A DNA stretch of 64,000 bases from Pseudeuparius sepicola (lineage: Eukaryota; Arthropoda; Insecta; Coleoptera; Anthribidae): contig OY987299.1 of NCBI GenBank assembly GCA_963920635.1, positions 29,528,901 to 29,592,900 of the forward strand, read 5' to 3'. This document shows positions 46,991-58,317 of the stretch, piece after piece; the first letter of the stretch is position 1, and every line of letters starts with the position of its first letter. Under the pieces are notes generated by a model. That model saw nothing but the letters and a program-made list of their open reading frames with translations. It did no database searches and had not been told where the DNA came from. The translations under genes and the position numbers were made by a program.

Positions 46991-48245
46991 TAAGAATGCA
47001 AGTCATACAGGACTGTGGTTAAACTCCAATCTTCTCAGTTTAAATATAGAAAACCCGAACAACTTTTCCTAATAACTTTTTTCGCTATCTTCACAAATAA
47101 AGGCAGTTTACTCTTGTACCATTTTACGTTTTTTTCCCCATTTCTTGAACACCCCGTACAAGAAATGTTAATTAGTTCTACGTCAATCTTTCCTTTTGGA
47201 CATTGGACACCCTAATCGTGGACACCCTGTTTATAGTTTTCCAGTTTTCCATTGCAAACAACTTTCTCTTACACCATTTTTGTACACTAGATTGTGACAG
47301 GTATATTTCATGTCCCTAGAAGTCTGTAAGCGGCGGCCATATTGATATTATTGATAGGTGACGAAGGAAAGGGCCGTAATCAACAGAATTTACTTTTTAA
47401 GCACACGAATCCTAAATTTGAATATATAGCAATTTACATTAAACTCGCAGAGAAAGGCTATAGTTATAGTTTCTGTGTTTGAAGTTAGGTTAGAGCCATA
47501 GAATATCAAGGTTAAGGTTAGGCATCTGTCACAAGTTCTGACATTTCTGCCATTGTATTACCAAATTAAGAAACGTCATTTCTAGTGGACGGTTAAAGAG
47601 AGATTTTAGTATAAGGTACTTTACCTCTTGTGTCGCGTTTAAGTTTTTGACTCCCCCTTGTAGGTATTCAAAGTTTCAAAGTTTATTATTATTATAAGAT
47701 TTCGTACAATTTTTTCATACAATGAATTACAATTTACATATTAAATATTGGTAAATGCATTATATTAAATACATTGACTACATCTTAAAGCAAAGTAAGT
47801 TAATTAAACAAATACACAAAATTCTTGCATACTAAATCCCTTGGATCCGAGACCACATGCTAAGCACAACGGTGCTTGTGTTATGTAGACCTACAGTTCC
47901 TAAGGAATTCTAAATGGGTCTACATTATATTAATTAACATTAAAATTCGAGGACAAGCGAGGAAAACAATTATTGTAAATACACCAAAAACATAACTGCA
48001 ACTTTATAGGTACAAAAAGATATCCAAAAAAAGAGCCATAGGCATCCCGACAGTCAAATTGGGAGGCTATATTGAGGCAGGCATCATTAAAATTGCTTGC
48101 TGATTATCGATTGATTGTCTTTTATAATTTTTTTTTATAATATTTTTAAATTTTTTGATATTTCGACACATTTTTATTTTGATTTCAAAATGTTCTAAAG
48201 CTTGGGGCCGTAGTAAAAAACATAACGTTGTGTAATATAGTATAT
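46991..48245. other. Unassigned DNA with isolated ACACCCTG ends
   Basis: Lone TGGACACCCTAATCG and TGGACACCCTGTTTATA words near 47205-47235 look like orphaned mariner-type termini. The part at 47670-48000 starts with a T-rich AGTTTATTATTATTATAAGA and may be a LINE 3' end on the minus strand. No gene was recognised. Confidence 0.35.
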
Positions 48246-48249
48246 TTCA

Positions 48250-48880
48250 ATTTTTAAACCTTCCCTGGAGTCCTCGGGTGAGGTTCTGATGCTTCCCGGG
48301 CCCCCGAAAAATCGAGAAATGAGAAAAACAAGCAATTTCCAATAGTGGTTTCAGAGGATTTTCCGTCGGTTTCGTTGATTCTACAGCCGTCCCGTTTCTC
48401 GAAAGTGGTTAATCGTGAATCGGGAATTTCTCTTAGATATCGGATTTTCGAGGTTCTTTTTGGTACCGGAGGAAAGTACGACACCTAATTAAGAGATTTA
48501 CCACCTTCTTCGATTTTTAGAACGGCTCTATATTCGAGGTTGTCGAAAGACTTCTGTGAAAAAAGCCACCAATGTCCGTGGGCAGGGTTATAAGATTTTC
48601 CACTATTATTCAGGTAATCTAAGGCCAACCTAACAGCGCCGAATTTACTGTTTTCTTGCACTGTAACTGGCAATGTCACGTAAGGTAATGTCGCGTAATA
48701 AGATGTTAGATTTGCCGTCACTTACGCTTTTAAGGTTATCGCTGGCTTTCAAACCGCAAGAGAGGCGAGGGGTAATTGCAACGTTGTCAGTTGAACGCCT
48801 TTGCGTCCGCACGTATTGGAACGATTTCAAGGGCCGCGCGTGTACAATAACTCCGTCGAAAATAGCTTTGGTTTCTTGTA
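48250..48880. promoter_or_regulatory. Candidate conserved or regulatory island
   Basis: Non-repetitive, GC-balanced sequence (CTTCCCGGGCCCCCGAAAAA, TCTCGAAAGTGGTTAATCG) with several short open frames on both strands and no recognised domain. It could include an exon. Confidence 0.25.
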
Positions 48881-49630
48881 TATGACTTTAAGCATGGTTA
48901 CAGAATACCATGCTGCATGTCACATCTTATAAGACCCCAGAAGTAGGTAGGTTTGGTAGGTACCTACGTCATTCTACATATTATTTTTTTCGTTTGCCCA
49001 TACACATATTATAGGCCTGGGACATCTAGTTTGAATGAACTCTGTTCACCAAAATGTCTCATATAAAAACTAAGCAATCCGAAAGCTAAAATTGTTTGTT
49101 TCTGTTTACACTACCACTAATCTAAGAATCTAAGCCGTTTATTTTATGTATAATAATGCAAGCTACGAGTATATATGTATATTTGATATTATTTTTGGTT
49201 TGAGTTTGAGGTTTTTTCGCCGACTGGATGTTTCTGTGGTCTTTCGGTCTTTAAAAATATATCAATAAATTGTTGACGAAAAAAGTTGTTTTGCTACGAG
49301 CTATGTGATTCTATTGTACCTATAGCTGCTAACAATTCCATCCTAAAATAGCAGATTTTGTGGGATTTCACCATATCGCTGTGCCCACAAACCTCATAAT
49401 GACTTGCTGGAAATATAATTAACAATTTCTACTGGTCCCGGTTTTTTGTCTCTTCGCAAGTAGTGCCGGCCCGTTCCATTTTTGTAATTGCAACCGCAAA
49501 TTCTAACGTCTAAAATAAAGAGTCCAATCTGGTATATTTAACCGCAACGCGAGAAAAGATGTTTTTTGACGGCTTGGCTTTAAAAATTTGCTCAGTGGTA
49601 GAAATAAAGTTTTAGAGCTAAGTCCCTATA

Positions 49631-50825
49631 CAGGGTTTCCCAACGAAAACTTGACCCTCCCAAAAATTAGAAGCTTTTTTTACAGTCAAGCCAACCCGAT
49701 ATGTCCATCCCCCCAATCGCTAGCAACCCCAACTTCAAAATTTCAAATGGAACTACCCCACTTGTGGCGCATCATTTTAAAGTCCTTTTAATTGCGAATA
49801 CAGTGATGCTTCGTTTTTAGAAATCTGTTGAGATTTGACAGAATTATTGGCTAAAAACGGGAAGTTGACAATCCACTGTACGCGTAGTAATTTCTTACAC
49901 AAATACTCGCCACTAATAAGTTTTTTATCTACTACACACGACCAAATTACCTAGTTTTTATTGACGTGTCGATCAGTTTACAAAAAAGTCACAAATGAAA
50001 AAGCTGAAGCAAAACAAAAAAAGTTCATACGAATTCAAACCTTATATCTTTTTAAAATAACAAAAAGTCACTGTCACAAAAAAAGTTCCCGTTTTTTCGC
50101 TTGTAACTACGAAATCGTTAGTTACAGCCTGCTATTGAAAGTGTAAACGTGTTTTTGAAATGGTTTATTCTATCGCGGAAAGGTTACAAATTGTTGCAAT
50201 TTTCGTGCTGTAGCTTTAGCGCAATCGTGATTTCGATAACAAATTGCAACAATTTCTACCCTTTCCGCGATAGAATAAACCATTTCGAAAATACGTTTCC
50301 ACTTTCAATAGCAGACTGAAACTAACAATTTCGTGGTTACAAGCAAAAAAACGGGAACTTTTTTGTGACAGTGACTTTTTGTCACATATTTTAAAAATAA
50401 TATAAGGTTTTAATTCGTATGAAATTTTTTTGTTTTGCTTCAACTTTTTTATTTGTGACTTTTTTGTAAACTGATCGACGTCAATAAAAATTAGGTAATT
50501 TGGTCGCGTGTAGTAGATAAAAATTTAATAGTGGGGGGCATTTATGTAGAAATTACTACGCGTACAGTGGATTTAAAACGATAAAAACGATACATCACTG
50601 TATTCGCAATAAAAAGAGCTTTAAAATGATGCACCACAAGGGGGGTAGTTCCGTTTGAAATTTTAAAGTTGGCGTTACTGGGGATTAGGGGGATGAAAAT
50701 ACAGTGTTGGCTTGACTGTCAAAAAAGCTCCCCCCAAGAACAAAAATCGACGGGTCTTGGCGAATTTTCAAATATTTTTCGGTTTTCTAATTTTTGGGGG
50801 GTCAAGTTTTCGTTGGGAAACCCTG
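49631..50825. mobile_element. Long palindromic mariner-derived element, 1195 bp
   Basis: CAGGGTTTCCCAACGAAAAC pairs with the right end exactly, and both borders are TA. The arms of about 570 bp meet near 50210. Next to the centre both arms contain the start of a mariner-type transposase, facing each other. Confidence 0.88.
50165..50283 (-). pseudogene. Transposase N-terminal fragment in the palindrome
   Basis: From the ATG at 50283 the minus strand reads MVYSIAERVEIVAICYRNHD then CAKATARKL before running into the opposite arm and stopping. EIV-x-x-CYRNHD-x-A-x-A-R resembles the first helix-turn-helix of mariner-type transposases. The other arm begins the same way at 50160 on the plus strand (MVYSIAERLQIVAIF) but stops after 17 codons. 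Confidence 0.55.
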
Positions 50826-51389
50826 TATATACGCCCCACTCCCACTGGTTAGTCGGAAAGAGGAAAATCAAATGAATTATTTTCTTTCAAGACAAAAAAA
50901 TTATTCAACTTTCGTAAATAATCGGTAGTTACATCCTAAAATGATTCAGATATAATAATAATTCTCTCCCTCCCAATACTCCAAACTATAGGAGTACCCC
51001 AGAAGCAACCACATGCTTGTGCTGGGGAGGCGGGCAATTGCTATTATTTTGTCTTCATTGCCATTTGCGGTTAGGGCGCACTTTTTTCCCGATAGAACTA
51101 GGATAGCATTCGCTCAAGTACTACGGAAAACCCTAGAAAACCGTAGTAGTAATCCCAGTAGTAAATCACACGGATAAAGCTATTTAGGAACAATACCGTG
51201 GCAGAAAACATGCAGTCTAAAAAGTCAGCGCCGCCGGTACCAACGACGCCACCGCGGTCCCATAATGATACAGATGGTAGATTTCTTATAAACGAAATTA
51301 GAAAGAGAAGATAATCGAAAAATGCTGGATCTTAGGTAGTTTTCGATACCCCAAGGCTGTAATGAAACTTCCGCCGAGTTATGTGTCGT
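50826..51389. other. Unassigned DNA with a dispersed repeat
   Basis: 51066-51134 is the inverted second copy of the repeat at 37931-38000 (TCCCGATAGAACTAGGATAG, TCAAGTACTACGG). A GC-rich patch (GCGCCGCCGGTACC) lies at 51230. No gene was recognised. Confidence 0.4.
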
Positions 51390-52136
51390 CAGTGCCCGCC
51401 AAAAAGTCTGCACCATATGGGAAAAATTTTTAGTAAATAACTTACGGAAAATTTGTTTGCGGCATCAGGTTTTGCTTGCTATAAAAAAAATGGGCTTATT
51501 TAACCGAATTTCCCAATTTTATACCCCTGTGCAAAATTTCAAGAGCATACTACGATTTTCATATTTTGCCCTTTGTTGGATATTATTGGACACAATATTT
51601 TAAATTTTCTAGATATTTCTGATCAGATCAGCGTGACAGAAATATTTGTGTGTTTTTACAACCATTTACTATAGAAAGAAGTTTGTAAATCGAATTTATG
51701 TGTTTATCTGTAAAAATGAGTTCAGTTTTGCACTTGCACCAAGCGTGCTTCTTCAACAAGCCCTCATTTTAATTTTTTTGCAAAAAGTAGGAAAAGAAGG
51801 ATATTTAGACCGTAAACTAAGTATTGTGCAGTATCTATTCAGTCAATGAGTGTTTCGTTTTCGTTTTTCGTTTTTTAACTTTTGCTCTATTAAGGTCGGC
51901 GTGTAAAACGCCCTGTTCCCCAAGTAATAATATACAGTATATATGTAAGTAGGTGGTCAGTGCTTGGAGAGTTATTCTCCTATCAGAAATTTTTGCGTGT
52001 GCTTTTTAACAATATTTAAAATAGTAATAAGGGGTATTAATTAATTAATTAGGGATTAATTAATTAATTAAAAAATTTAAAATATTAAAATAACCTAAAC
52101 TACTCTTAAATTTGTTGTTGTGGGTTTACATCAGTG

Positions 52137-52898
52137 TCATTCATCTTCGTCGATAGCTTCTATAAAATGTCTAGGTCTTTTGTGAGGTAGTCTATGGTCG
52201 ATTTCATATGTACATGCGTCCGTGAGTAGTCTGTTTGGGTGATTGGGTATAATAGTCTCGTATATTTTCCTCGCGTGCGTCCTTATGTATTGAGTCACTG
52301 TCGGTATGTTTAAGTCGTTGTGTATAGTCCTATTTGATACATACCATTCCGCGCCTACGGCCATACGGAGACACTTATTTTGTATAACCTGAACTCTGTT
52401 TATTTGCGATTTTGCTGCGAAACACCAGGCGGCGCACGCGTACAACAAGGAGGGTCTTAACACCTGAGTGTAAATTAAAATTTTGTTTTGGACTCTTGCC
52501 AACATTGAAAATAATTTTGAGATAGCTTCCTTAGCCATTCTTATCCGACTATCTATATGAGAATGCCACGTCAATCTCTTATCTAGAGTTAACCCTAAAT
52601 AGACAACCTTATCGCTCCATTCTACTACGGGGATGTTATTGAGATTAATTGGTTGTAGTACCGGTAATAGTCTTTTCTTACTGATAATAATGGCCTTGGT
52701 TTTATTTTCGTTAATTTTAATTTTCCATCTTAAAAAGTAGGCTGCAACAAGGTTCACAGCACGCTGCAAGAAAGATTTAATTAACCTGAGAGATTTACTG
52801 GTTGCCAGAATTGCTGTATCGTCCGCGTATAGGAAAACTTTTGTTTGCGGGTATGACGTTAAGTCGCTGATGTAAATTGAGTACAGGACCGGACCCAA
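52137..52898 (-). pseudogene. LINE ORF2, C-terminal part (reverse transcriptase end)
   Basis: This 253-codon frame continues the reverse transcriptase after a frame break. It starts in the GPVLYSIYISDL motif and holds the catalytic KVFLYADDTAIL (YADD at about residues 24-27). It then runs through the thumb (WKIKINENKTKAIIISKK, VVYLGLTLDKRLTWHSHI) and the Jockey-clade tail (INRVQVIQNKCLRMAVGAEW, YVSNRTIHNDLNIPTVTQYI). It ends at 52137. The upstream 655-codon frame overlaps it by about 40 nt. The break lies in or near the G7 run at 53001-53007, where the shift from one frame to the next restores the family's expected FLFERKF-type wording. As written, the protein is split and presumably inactive. 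Confidence 0.85.
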
Positions 52899-54826
52899 TA
52901 CCGACCCTTGCGGTACGCCAGCCTGTATATTATAAAAATTAGAATTTTTATTCTCGACTCTAACGCAGAATTTTCTTTCAAAAAGAAAGCCCCCGAGAAG
53001 CCCCCCCTGAGCATTTTATATAGCAGCCCCCAGTGCCACACTTTATCAAAGGCTTTGGCTATGTCCAGTAAGACAATTCCTGCGCTTTTTTGTTTTTGCA
53101 GACTTTTCGTTACGTTTTCAACCAATCTACAGGCTTGAAGCTCTGTGCTGTGCATCGACCTGAATCCAAATTGCTCACCCTGATTATCAGCTTCTTCCAC
53201 TAATCTATGATGTACCACCTTTTCTACAATTTTAGAAATCGTAGATAACAGACTAATAGGTCTATAATCTGTTGGAATGTTTGAGCCACTTTTCTTAGGT
53301 ATCGTGATTATTTGCGATTTTTTCCAGATAGACGGAAAATATTGACTTCTTAAGATGGCATTTGTTAAATTTAGAATCGCTATACGAAATTTTTTCGGCA
53401 GTAATTTGATGGCCTTATTTGTTATGCCGTCCAGACCGGGGGCCTTTCTAGTGGGCAAAGATTTAATAATGGTATTTATTTCCTCCGGGTCACAAAGAGG
53501 AAGTTGACCTGGAGGAGCCTCATCTAACAATCTCGTTGCCGTCTCAATTACCTCAGCTTCCCAATCTGGCTCATCCCTAGGATTTATGTTGGGCGAAAAT
53601 TGGGAGATGTACTCTTCCGCAAAAACTTCTGCCTTTTCCTCCGCCGTGAAAACTAATCCGTTTCGTCCTGAAATAGGTGGTGTCGGTGTTTTTGTGTTTT
53701 TACCTCTTAGATTTTTAATAATCCTCCAAAAAGAGTTGTCCGTTGAAATTAAAGTTTCTAACGTCAGTTGCCAATTTTCATTGTTAAATTCCGAAATTCT
53801 GTCCTTTACGAGTCTTGTGAGTCGGTTATAATCTTGGTTATGTCCCGTCCTTTGTGCAAATTTTTTGGCTCGTCTTTTTTGTGAAATTAAATTTTTAATG
53901 TCTTGGGGAAGCTTCGTCGAGTGGTATGTTGTGCTCGTTGCAGTAGTCGATTCCGCAATAGCGTTAATTATTAAATTTTGTATAGTATTAGTGTATTCGT
54001 CAATGTCTTGTGCGTCTGTAATATGTCTAAGCGGTGGAGGATTTAGCAAAAGTACAGTTTTGTACATCTCCCAATTTGTGGTCAGTTTTTTGAAACTATT
54101 ATTTAGGGTATTATTTCCGGCACCTTGAATTCCAAATATTATAGTGACAGGATTATGATCGCTGCTCAATTCTGCAGAGGTGCTTACTTCATAATCGTAG
54201 TCGAAATTTTTCGCGATAAATAAATCCAATACACTGGGTTGAGCATTCCCGGCAGGAGGGTACCTGGTTGGTTCAGCCGGAGCTATTACCTGTAGATTGT
54301 TCAAAAAAGTATACCTATCTAGTTGTATGCCATGCCTATTGTTAGGCGTAGGTGACCACCTAAAATGTTTGGCGTTATAATCACCGCCTGAAATTACAGG
54401 GTCATTGTTGTTCAAATTTAAGAATATTTCATCCAATTCATTTACACTATACCTGTTATTAGGCGGCATATAAACCGAGTAAAGGGTAGTGCTTTTGTTG
54501 TCCGATAGTTTGATTCTAACAGAAACAAATTCCGCATTCGAATTTGCATCAGCTGACTTATACGTCATGAATGCGACAGATTTATGCACGGCGATTAATA
54601 CGCCTCCGCCTCTCCCATTAAGTCTATCCCTACGAACGATACTATAATTCTGAAACGTAAATCTCATATGCGGTTTTAAGAAAGTTTCTTGCAATGCTAA
54701 GACATGAACTTCGTTTTCTTGCAAATAATTTAGAAGCTCGTGCTTTTTGTCCTTAACTCCGCTGGCATTCCACGAAACAAATTTTAACTTATCCTGTGTA
54801 ACCTCCTCATTATTGTTGTGCGCCAT
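52859..54826 (-). pseudogene. LINE ORF2, N-terminal part (endonuclease and reverse transcriptase)
   Basis: The ATG at 54826 lies inside the last codons of ORF1. Residues 1-230 form an AP-type endonuclease: KFVSWNASGVKDKKHELLNY, LALQETFLKP with the catalytic E, RGGGVLIAVHKSV, YSVYMPPN, SGGDYNAKHFRW, SVLDLF and the catalytic SSDHNPVTI. Residues about 440-620 hold reverse-transcriptase motifs: RKAPGLDGITNKAIKLLPKK, DYRPISLLSTISKIVEKVV, GFRSMHSTELQ and VLLDIAKAFDKVWH with the first catalytic aspartate. After KMLRGG the reading turns into unrelated residues and stops at 52859, because of a frame break at the 53001-53007 homopolymer. The function would be target nicking and cDNA synthesis. Confidence 0.88.
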
Positions 54827-55970
54827 TGCAATTTCCCAACATCATCGCAAATTTTTGGAGCGCAGGCAAGAGTTCACGCATCACCGATAATAATGATGAT
54901 TCCTCAGTATTTGTTAGGATACCTGTAGGTTTAGATGCTACTGTTGCGTAGGAGAGGTTCTGGTTCACCTTACTGATACCGGGAGTAGTACTATTATCAT
55001 TATTATTATTGTTGTATGATTGAATTTTTGGATAGAATTTACATTTGCTGTAATTTGCTGGGTGTTCTTCCCCACAGTTAGCACATTTACAGGGTGATTC
55101 ATGACTTTTTTTACAAGTAAAAGTGTGATGATTCTGTGCACATTTTAAGCATTTTGGGGTGGCAAAGCAATGTGATTGGGTGTGACCAAAACGCTGGCAT
55201 CTGTGACACTGGGTCACTTTTGGACGTGTTTTCTTCGGTTCAAAAGAGACCCAGTTATCACAGATCTCTTTTTCGTTATAGATATTCTTGGATGCTTGCG
55301 TTTTCGGCAATATAACCAGAAGGTTATCCTGCGGCACCTGATTCCTACCTTTTAATCTTATGACTGACTTTACGTCGTAACCTTTTTCCGTAAGATCTTG
55401 TTTGGCTAGATTTGCATCGAATTCAACAGGAAAATTCCTAACAAATATGTGGAGGGATTTTTCGTCAGGAGTAGGGTAAGAATGGTATTCAAATTTATTA
55501 TTAGTAAAAAATTTTTGAATAGCCCTGTAATCGTCCGAACTACTGGGCACAATTTTGATTCCATTCGGTGTATTAATCGCTCTTTCGTACATAATTTTTT
55601 TGTTTTTTAGGTACTTTGAGATCTCTAACCATTTCTCCTTTTTCCTAAGGACAATAGGAGTAATGGTTTTCTTAACAGTTAAGTTTTCATCGTTAAAATC
55701 ATCAGAGTGGTCTGAAAAGTCTATATCGTCATCGTCCATAGCGTTGTTTAAATTATTGTCGTTATTGTGGTCAATCATAGCTAAGGGTGAGCTGGTAGCT
55801 TCTTTTGATTTTTTTGAATTTTTTGTGCCTTCATTGTCATTTTTATCGTTATTTTTTAATGATTTATTATTTTGTGAATCAGTTAATTTTTGTTCTTTTT
55901 TTTTTATTAATTTTTTTATGGCATTTTTCTTTATAGTGCTTACAGAAGTATTTACAGATATTTGTGACAA
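54810..55970 (-). pseudogene. LINE ORF1, C-terminal part (zinc-knuckle protein)
   Basis: The protein is lysine-rich at its start and has a PRE_C2HC-like region (LHIFVRNFPVEFDANLAKQD, VKSVIRLKGRNQVPQ). Three cysteine knuckles follow: CHRCQRFGHTQSHC, CLKCAQNHHTFTC and CANCGEEHPANYSKC, at about residues 255-315. This is the standard nucleic-acid-binding ORF1 of Jockey-like elements. The frame has no ATG at its beginning and actually extends upstream through RRSRSLNSDVSDDNLSQISV toward the A-run. It is therefore the continuation of the coiled-coil fragment upstream, displaced by one frame. It ends 17 nt inside ORF2. Confidence 0.85.
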
Positions 55971-55993
55971 GTTGTCATCCGAGACATCAGAAT

Positions 55994-56368
55994 TTAGAGA
56001 CCTAGATCTCCTTTTTTTGTAATTTTGTTTGGAATAGAAAATCCATCCGAGTCATTTTTATTATCTTTATTATTGGAGAGGTCGTTCGAGTTTACATCAC
56101 CGAGACGCCTTTTCTTGCATTTTTCTAATTCACTAATTTTGTTGTCTTTTTCTTTCAGTAATTTTGTTATGTCAGTTAATTGCGCCGAAATTTTAGAAAT
56201 TTCATCAGTTAGTTTATGAATTGTTTGATCTTTTACCTTAAGTTCTTCTTTAAGAGAGTTTATCATCATAATAAATTGCTGCTGTTGGGCAATCATTTTT
56301 TTAAAATAAGAATCGTTATTGTCAGCGTCGGAATCCGCATCCATGGCGGAAAATTCCGAGACGGACAT
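55994..56368 (-). pseudogene. LINE ORF1, N-terminal part (coiled coil)
   Basis: The ATG at 56368 (MSVSEFSAMDADSDADN) opens an acidic start followed by a long heptad-patterned helix (FIMMINSLKEELKVKDQTIH, ISAQLTDITKLLKEKDNKIS). It resembles the trimerising coiled coil of LINE ORF1 proteins. The frame ends at a stop at 55994 just after an A7 run (T7 at 56012-56018 on the plus strand). The next frame continues with the zinc-knuckle part, so one base is probably missing from, or extra in, this run. A TTG nine bases upstream is an alternative but unlikely start. Confidence 0.75.
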
Positions 56369-56480
56369 AACGTTCAAGGGGGATTTTATATTCCAAGCAA
56401 TAGCAAACTAATACTAATATAAAATAAATGAGTAGCACTCGCAAAAGAAACAAATTTAACGAGAAAAGCACTGTCTCACC

Positions 56481-56850
56481 CTAACAAATTTAACCTGGGA
56501 AACAGGGTGGGAAGGTCTCTGGACTTGGAGCGGGCTTTCTTTCTTGAAAAAAGTCTTTAACTGAGGACAGAAGGGAAGCTGGCGCCACTCAGTTGCCCAT
56601 CTCTGAACTCCCGGGGCCTCGGCCTTGCTCATCTCGTTGGGGGAGGACTCCTAACAAATTTAACCTGGGAAACAGGGTGGGAAGGTCTCTGGACTTAAAG
56701 GGGGTTTTCTATCTTGAAAAAAGTTTTAACTGGGGACAGAAGGGAAGCTGGCGCCACTCAGTTGCCCATAGCTGGACTCCCGGGGCCTCAGCCTTGCTCA
56801 ACTTGTTGGGGGAGAACTCTGGAAGGGTGTCTGGCTTGGCTCAAATGTCG
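56481..56850 (-). promoter_or_regulatory. Tandem 170-bp 5' units of the LINE
   Basis: CTAACAAATTTAACCTGGGA begins at 56481 and again at 56651. Both copies continue with AACAGGGTGGGAAGGTCTCT and, farther on, GAAGCTGGCGCCACTCAGTT. A partial third start (GGGGGAGAACTCTGGAAGGG) follows at 56810. The GC-rich tandem arrangement upstream of ORF1 resembles the monomeric promoters of some LINEs, so promoter activity is inferred from position. Confidence 0.7.
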
Positions 56851-57289
56851 AAACCCTTTCAAATAGGTTTGTTTAAACTAAAAAGTTTAATTTTTAAGCT
56901 GAGCTTTGCAGAACACGTCAATGCGTGACATGAGTGTTTTAAATTACATAGGATCGACTTTTATGGATTAACAAATACGGAAAAGGGCAACAAAGGGCAA
57001 AATATGAAAATCGTAGCAGGCTCTTGAAATTTTGCACAGGGGTATAAAATTGCGAAAGAAACATATTTTTCTTATGACTTTTTTCGAAATTCTGTTAAAT
57101 AAGCCCATTTTTCCGACATTTTTTTCATTAATGTCAAATTTGACATATAAAAGAGACTATACGTCACAACATTTGATTATGTCAATTTTGGTTCTAGAGC
57201 AAGCAAAACCTGATGCCGCAAACAAATTTTCCGTAAGTTATTTACTAAAAATTTTTCCCATATGGTGCAGACTTTTTGGCGGGCACTGT

Positions 57290-58310
57290 AGAATTTGTAA
57301 AAATATTCATAGAAAAAGTTGCTTATTATTATTTTCGTTGAAAATGCATTTTTGAATCGTAGAAGACCGCGACAATAATGCAATACTAGGCTGATGTTCG
57401 CGTTTATTTGATGTGCCAAAACTTCGTTTTAGAATGTAGGAAACAATTTATTAACTGAAGGAGAATTTATATAAATTTATTCTACCTAATCCTCCCGAAG
57501 TTGCCGACATAGTGACCGTTTTTTTTTCCAAAAACGAGTTAGGGCGTTCATATCTATTGACGACTAGAATTATTAAAAGCTAGCGAGAAAACAGTGTCCA
57601 GAAAAGTTAATTTTTATTGATGACATGAGTAAATGAGTAGACTTAGAAGGCCGTATGACACTACACATAGGTAATAGAGTAGGTACTTGACAATATTTTT
57701 AATTGCTCTAAAATCGTACTCAGTTTACAGTAGATGCACCAAAGTAACACTTAATGAGACAACGGGTTTAACCCTTATTTATTTATGATAATTAAAGGCG
57801 AAGTTGCACAATTTTCTTCATACTGAAATCTACAGTTTCGTCGTTTTATTGTCTAGAACGCCAAACGTAGCAACCTCTGTGCCTGTCAGGAGAAACGGCA
57901 TTGCAATGTTGCCGGTGTCCTAATGCAATTGCACACAAAAATGTTGTCAGATAAAGATCTACTTTTTCTATTACGAATGTTTTCCGCATCTTGACTCCTA
58001 TATTGCAAGATGGTGTATGTTTATGCTGCACATGCTGGAAACCATATCCTTATCATCTCTTTCACGTGATACTTTGGTTAAAGTATGTGTATATGGAACA
58101 TATACGATAAATATTCAGACTTCAATAATGCGGAAATATTCGCGTATGTGGCAACGCCACCCGCCCACTCAAGCCGCCGCACCCGACGTCCCCTCATGCT
58201 GTCATTCCGTACCCCGCTCAATCAAAACATTATTAGATATCTGTGCGATTTATTATAAGTGTTATTGTTTGTCTAGCTATCGTGTTGTTAGTTGTTGTGT
58301 AGTGTAGGTA
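57290..58310. other. Unassigned DNA, possible promoter at the right end
   Basis: No recognised frame. The stretch 58150-58300 is less AT-rich (CAACGCCACCCGCCCACTCA) and ends in a GTTGTTAGTTGTTGTGTAGT region directly ahead of an ATG, as a 5' UTR might. Confidence 0.3.
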
Positions 58311-58317
58311 GATTATC

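Larger units (their letters stand above)
52030..56860 (-). mobile_element. Jockey-type non-LTR retrotransposon, near full length
   Basis: On the minus strand the order is tandem 5' units (56480-56850), ORF1 with coiled coil and zinc knuckles, ORF2 with endonuclease and reverse transcriptase, and a 3' region ending in a TTAA-rich tail near 52030-52070. ORF1 and ORF2 overlap slightly (54810-54826). Each ORF carries one frame break beside a 7-base homopolymer. Exact ends and target duplication could not be fixed. Confidence 0.85.
51390..57288. mobile_element. Inverted-repeat element split by a LINE
   Basis: The left arm starts CAGTGCCCGCCAAAAAGTCT and the right arm ends with its complement, followed by TA. 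The arms (51390-51558 and about 57015-57288) share TTGCGGCATCAGGTTTTGCT and TTCATATTTTGCCCTTTGTT. The right arm has about 80 bp absent from the left. Everything between is younger, chiefly the Jockey-type LINE. Confidence 0.7.

Noticed and set aside
55555..56022. 155-codon plus-strand frame
   Set aside because: It is antisense to LINE ORF1, whose lysine- and asparagine-rich coding gives a hydrophobic mirror frame.
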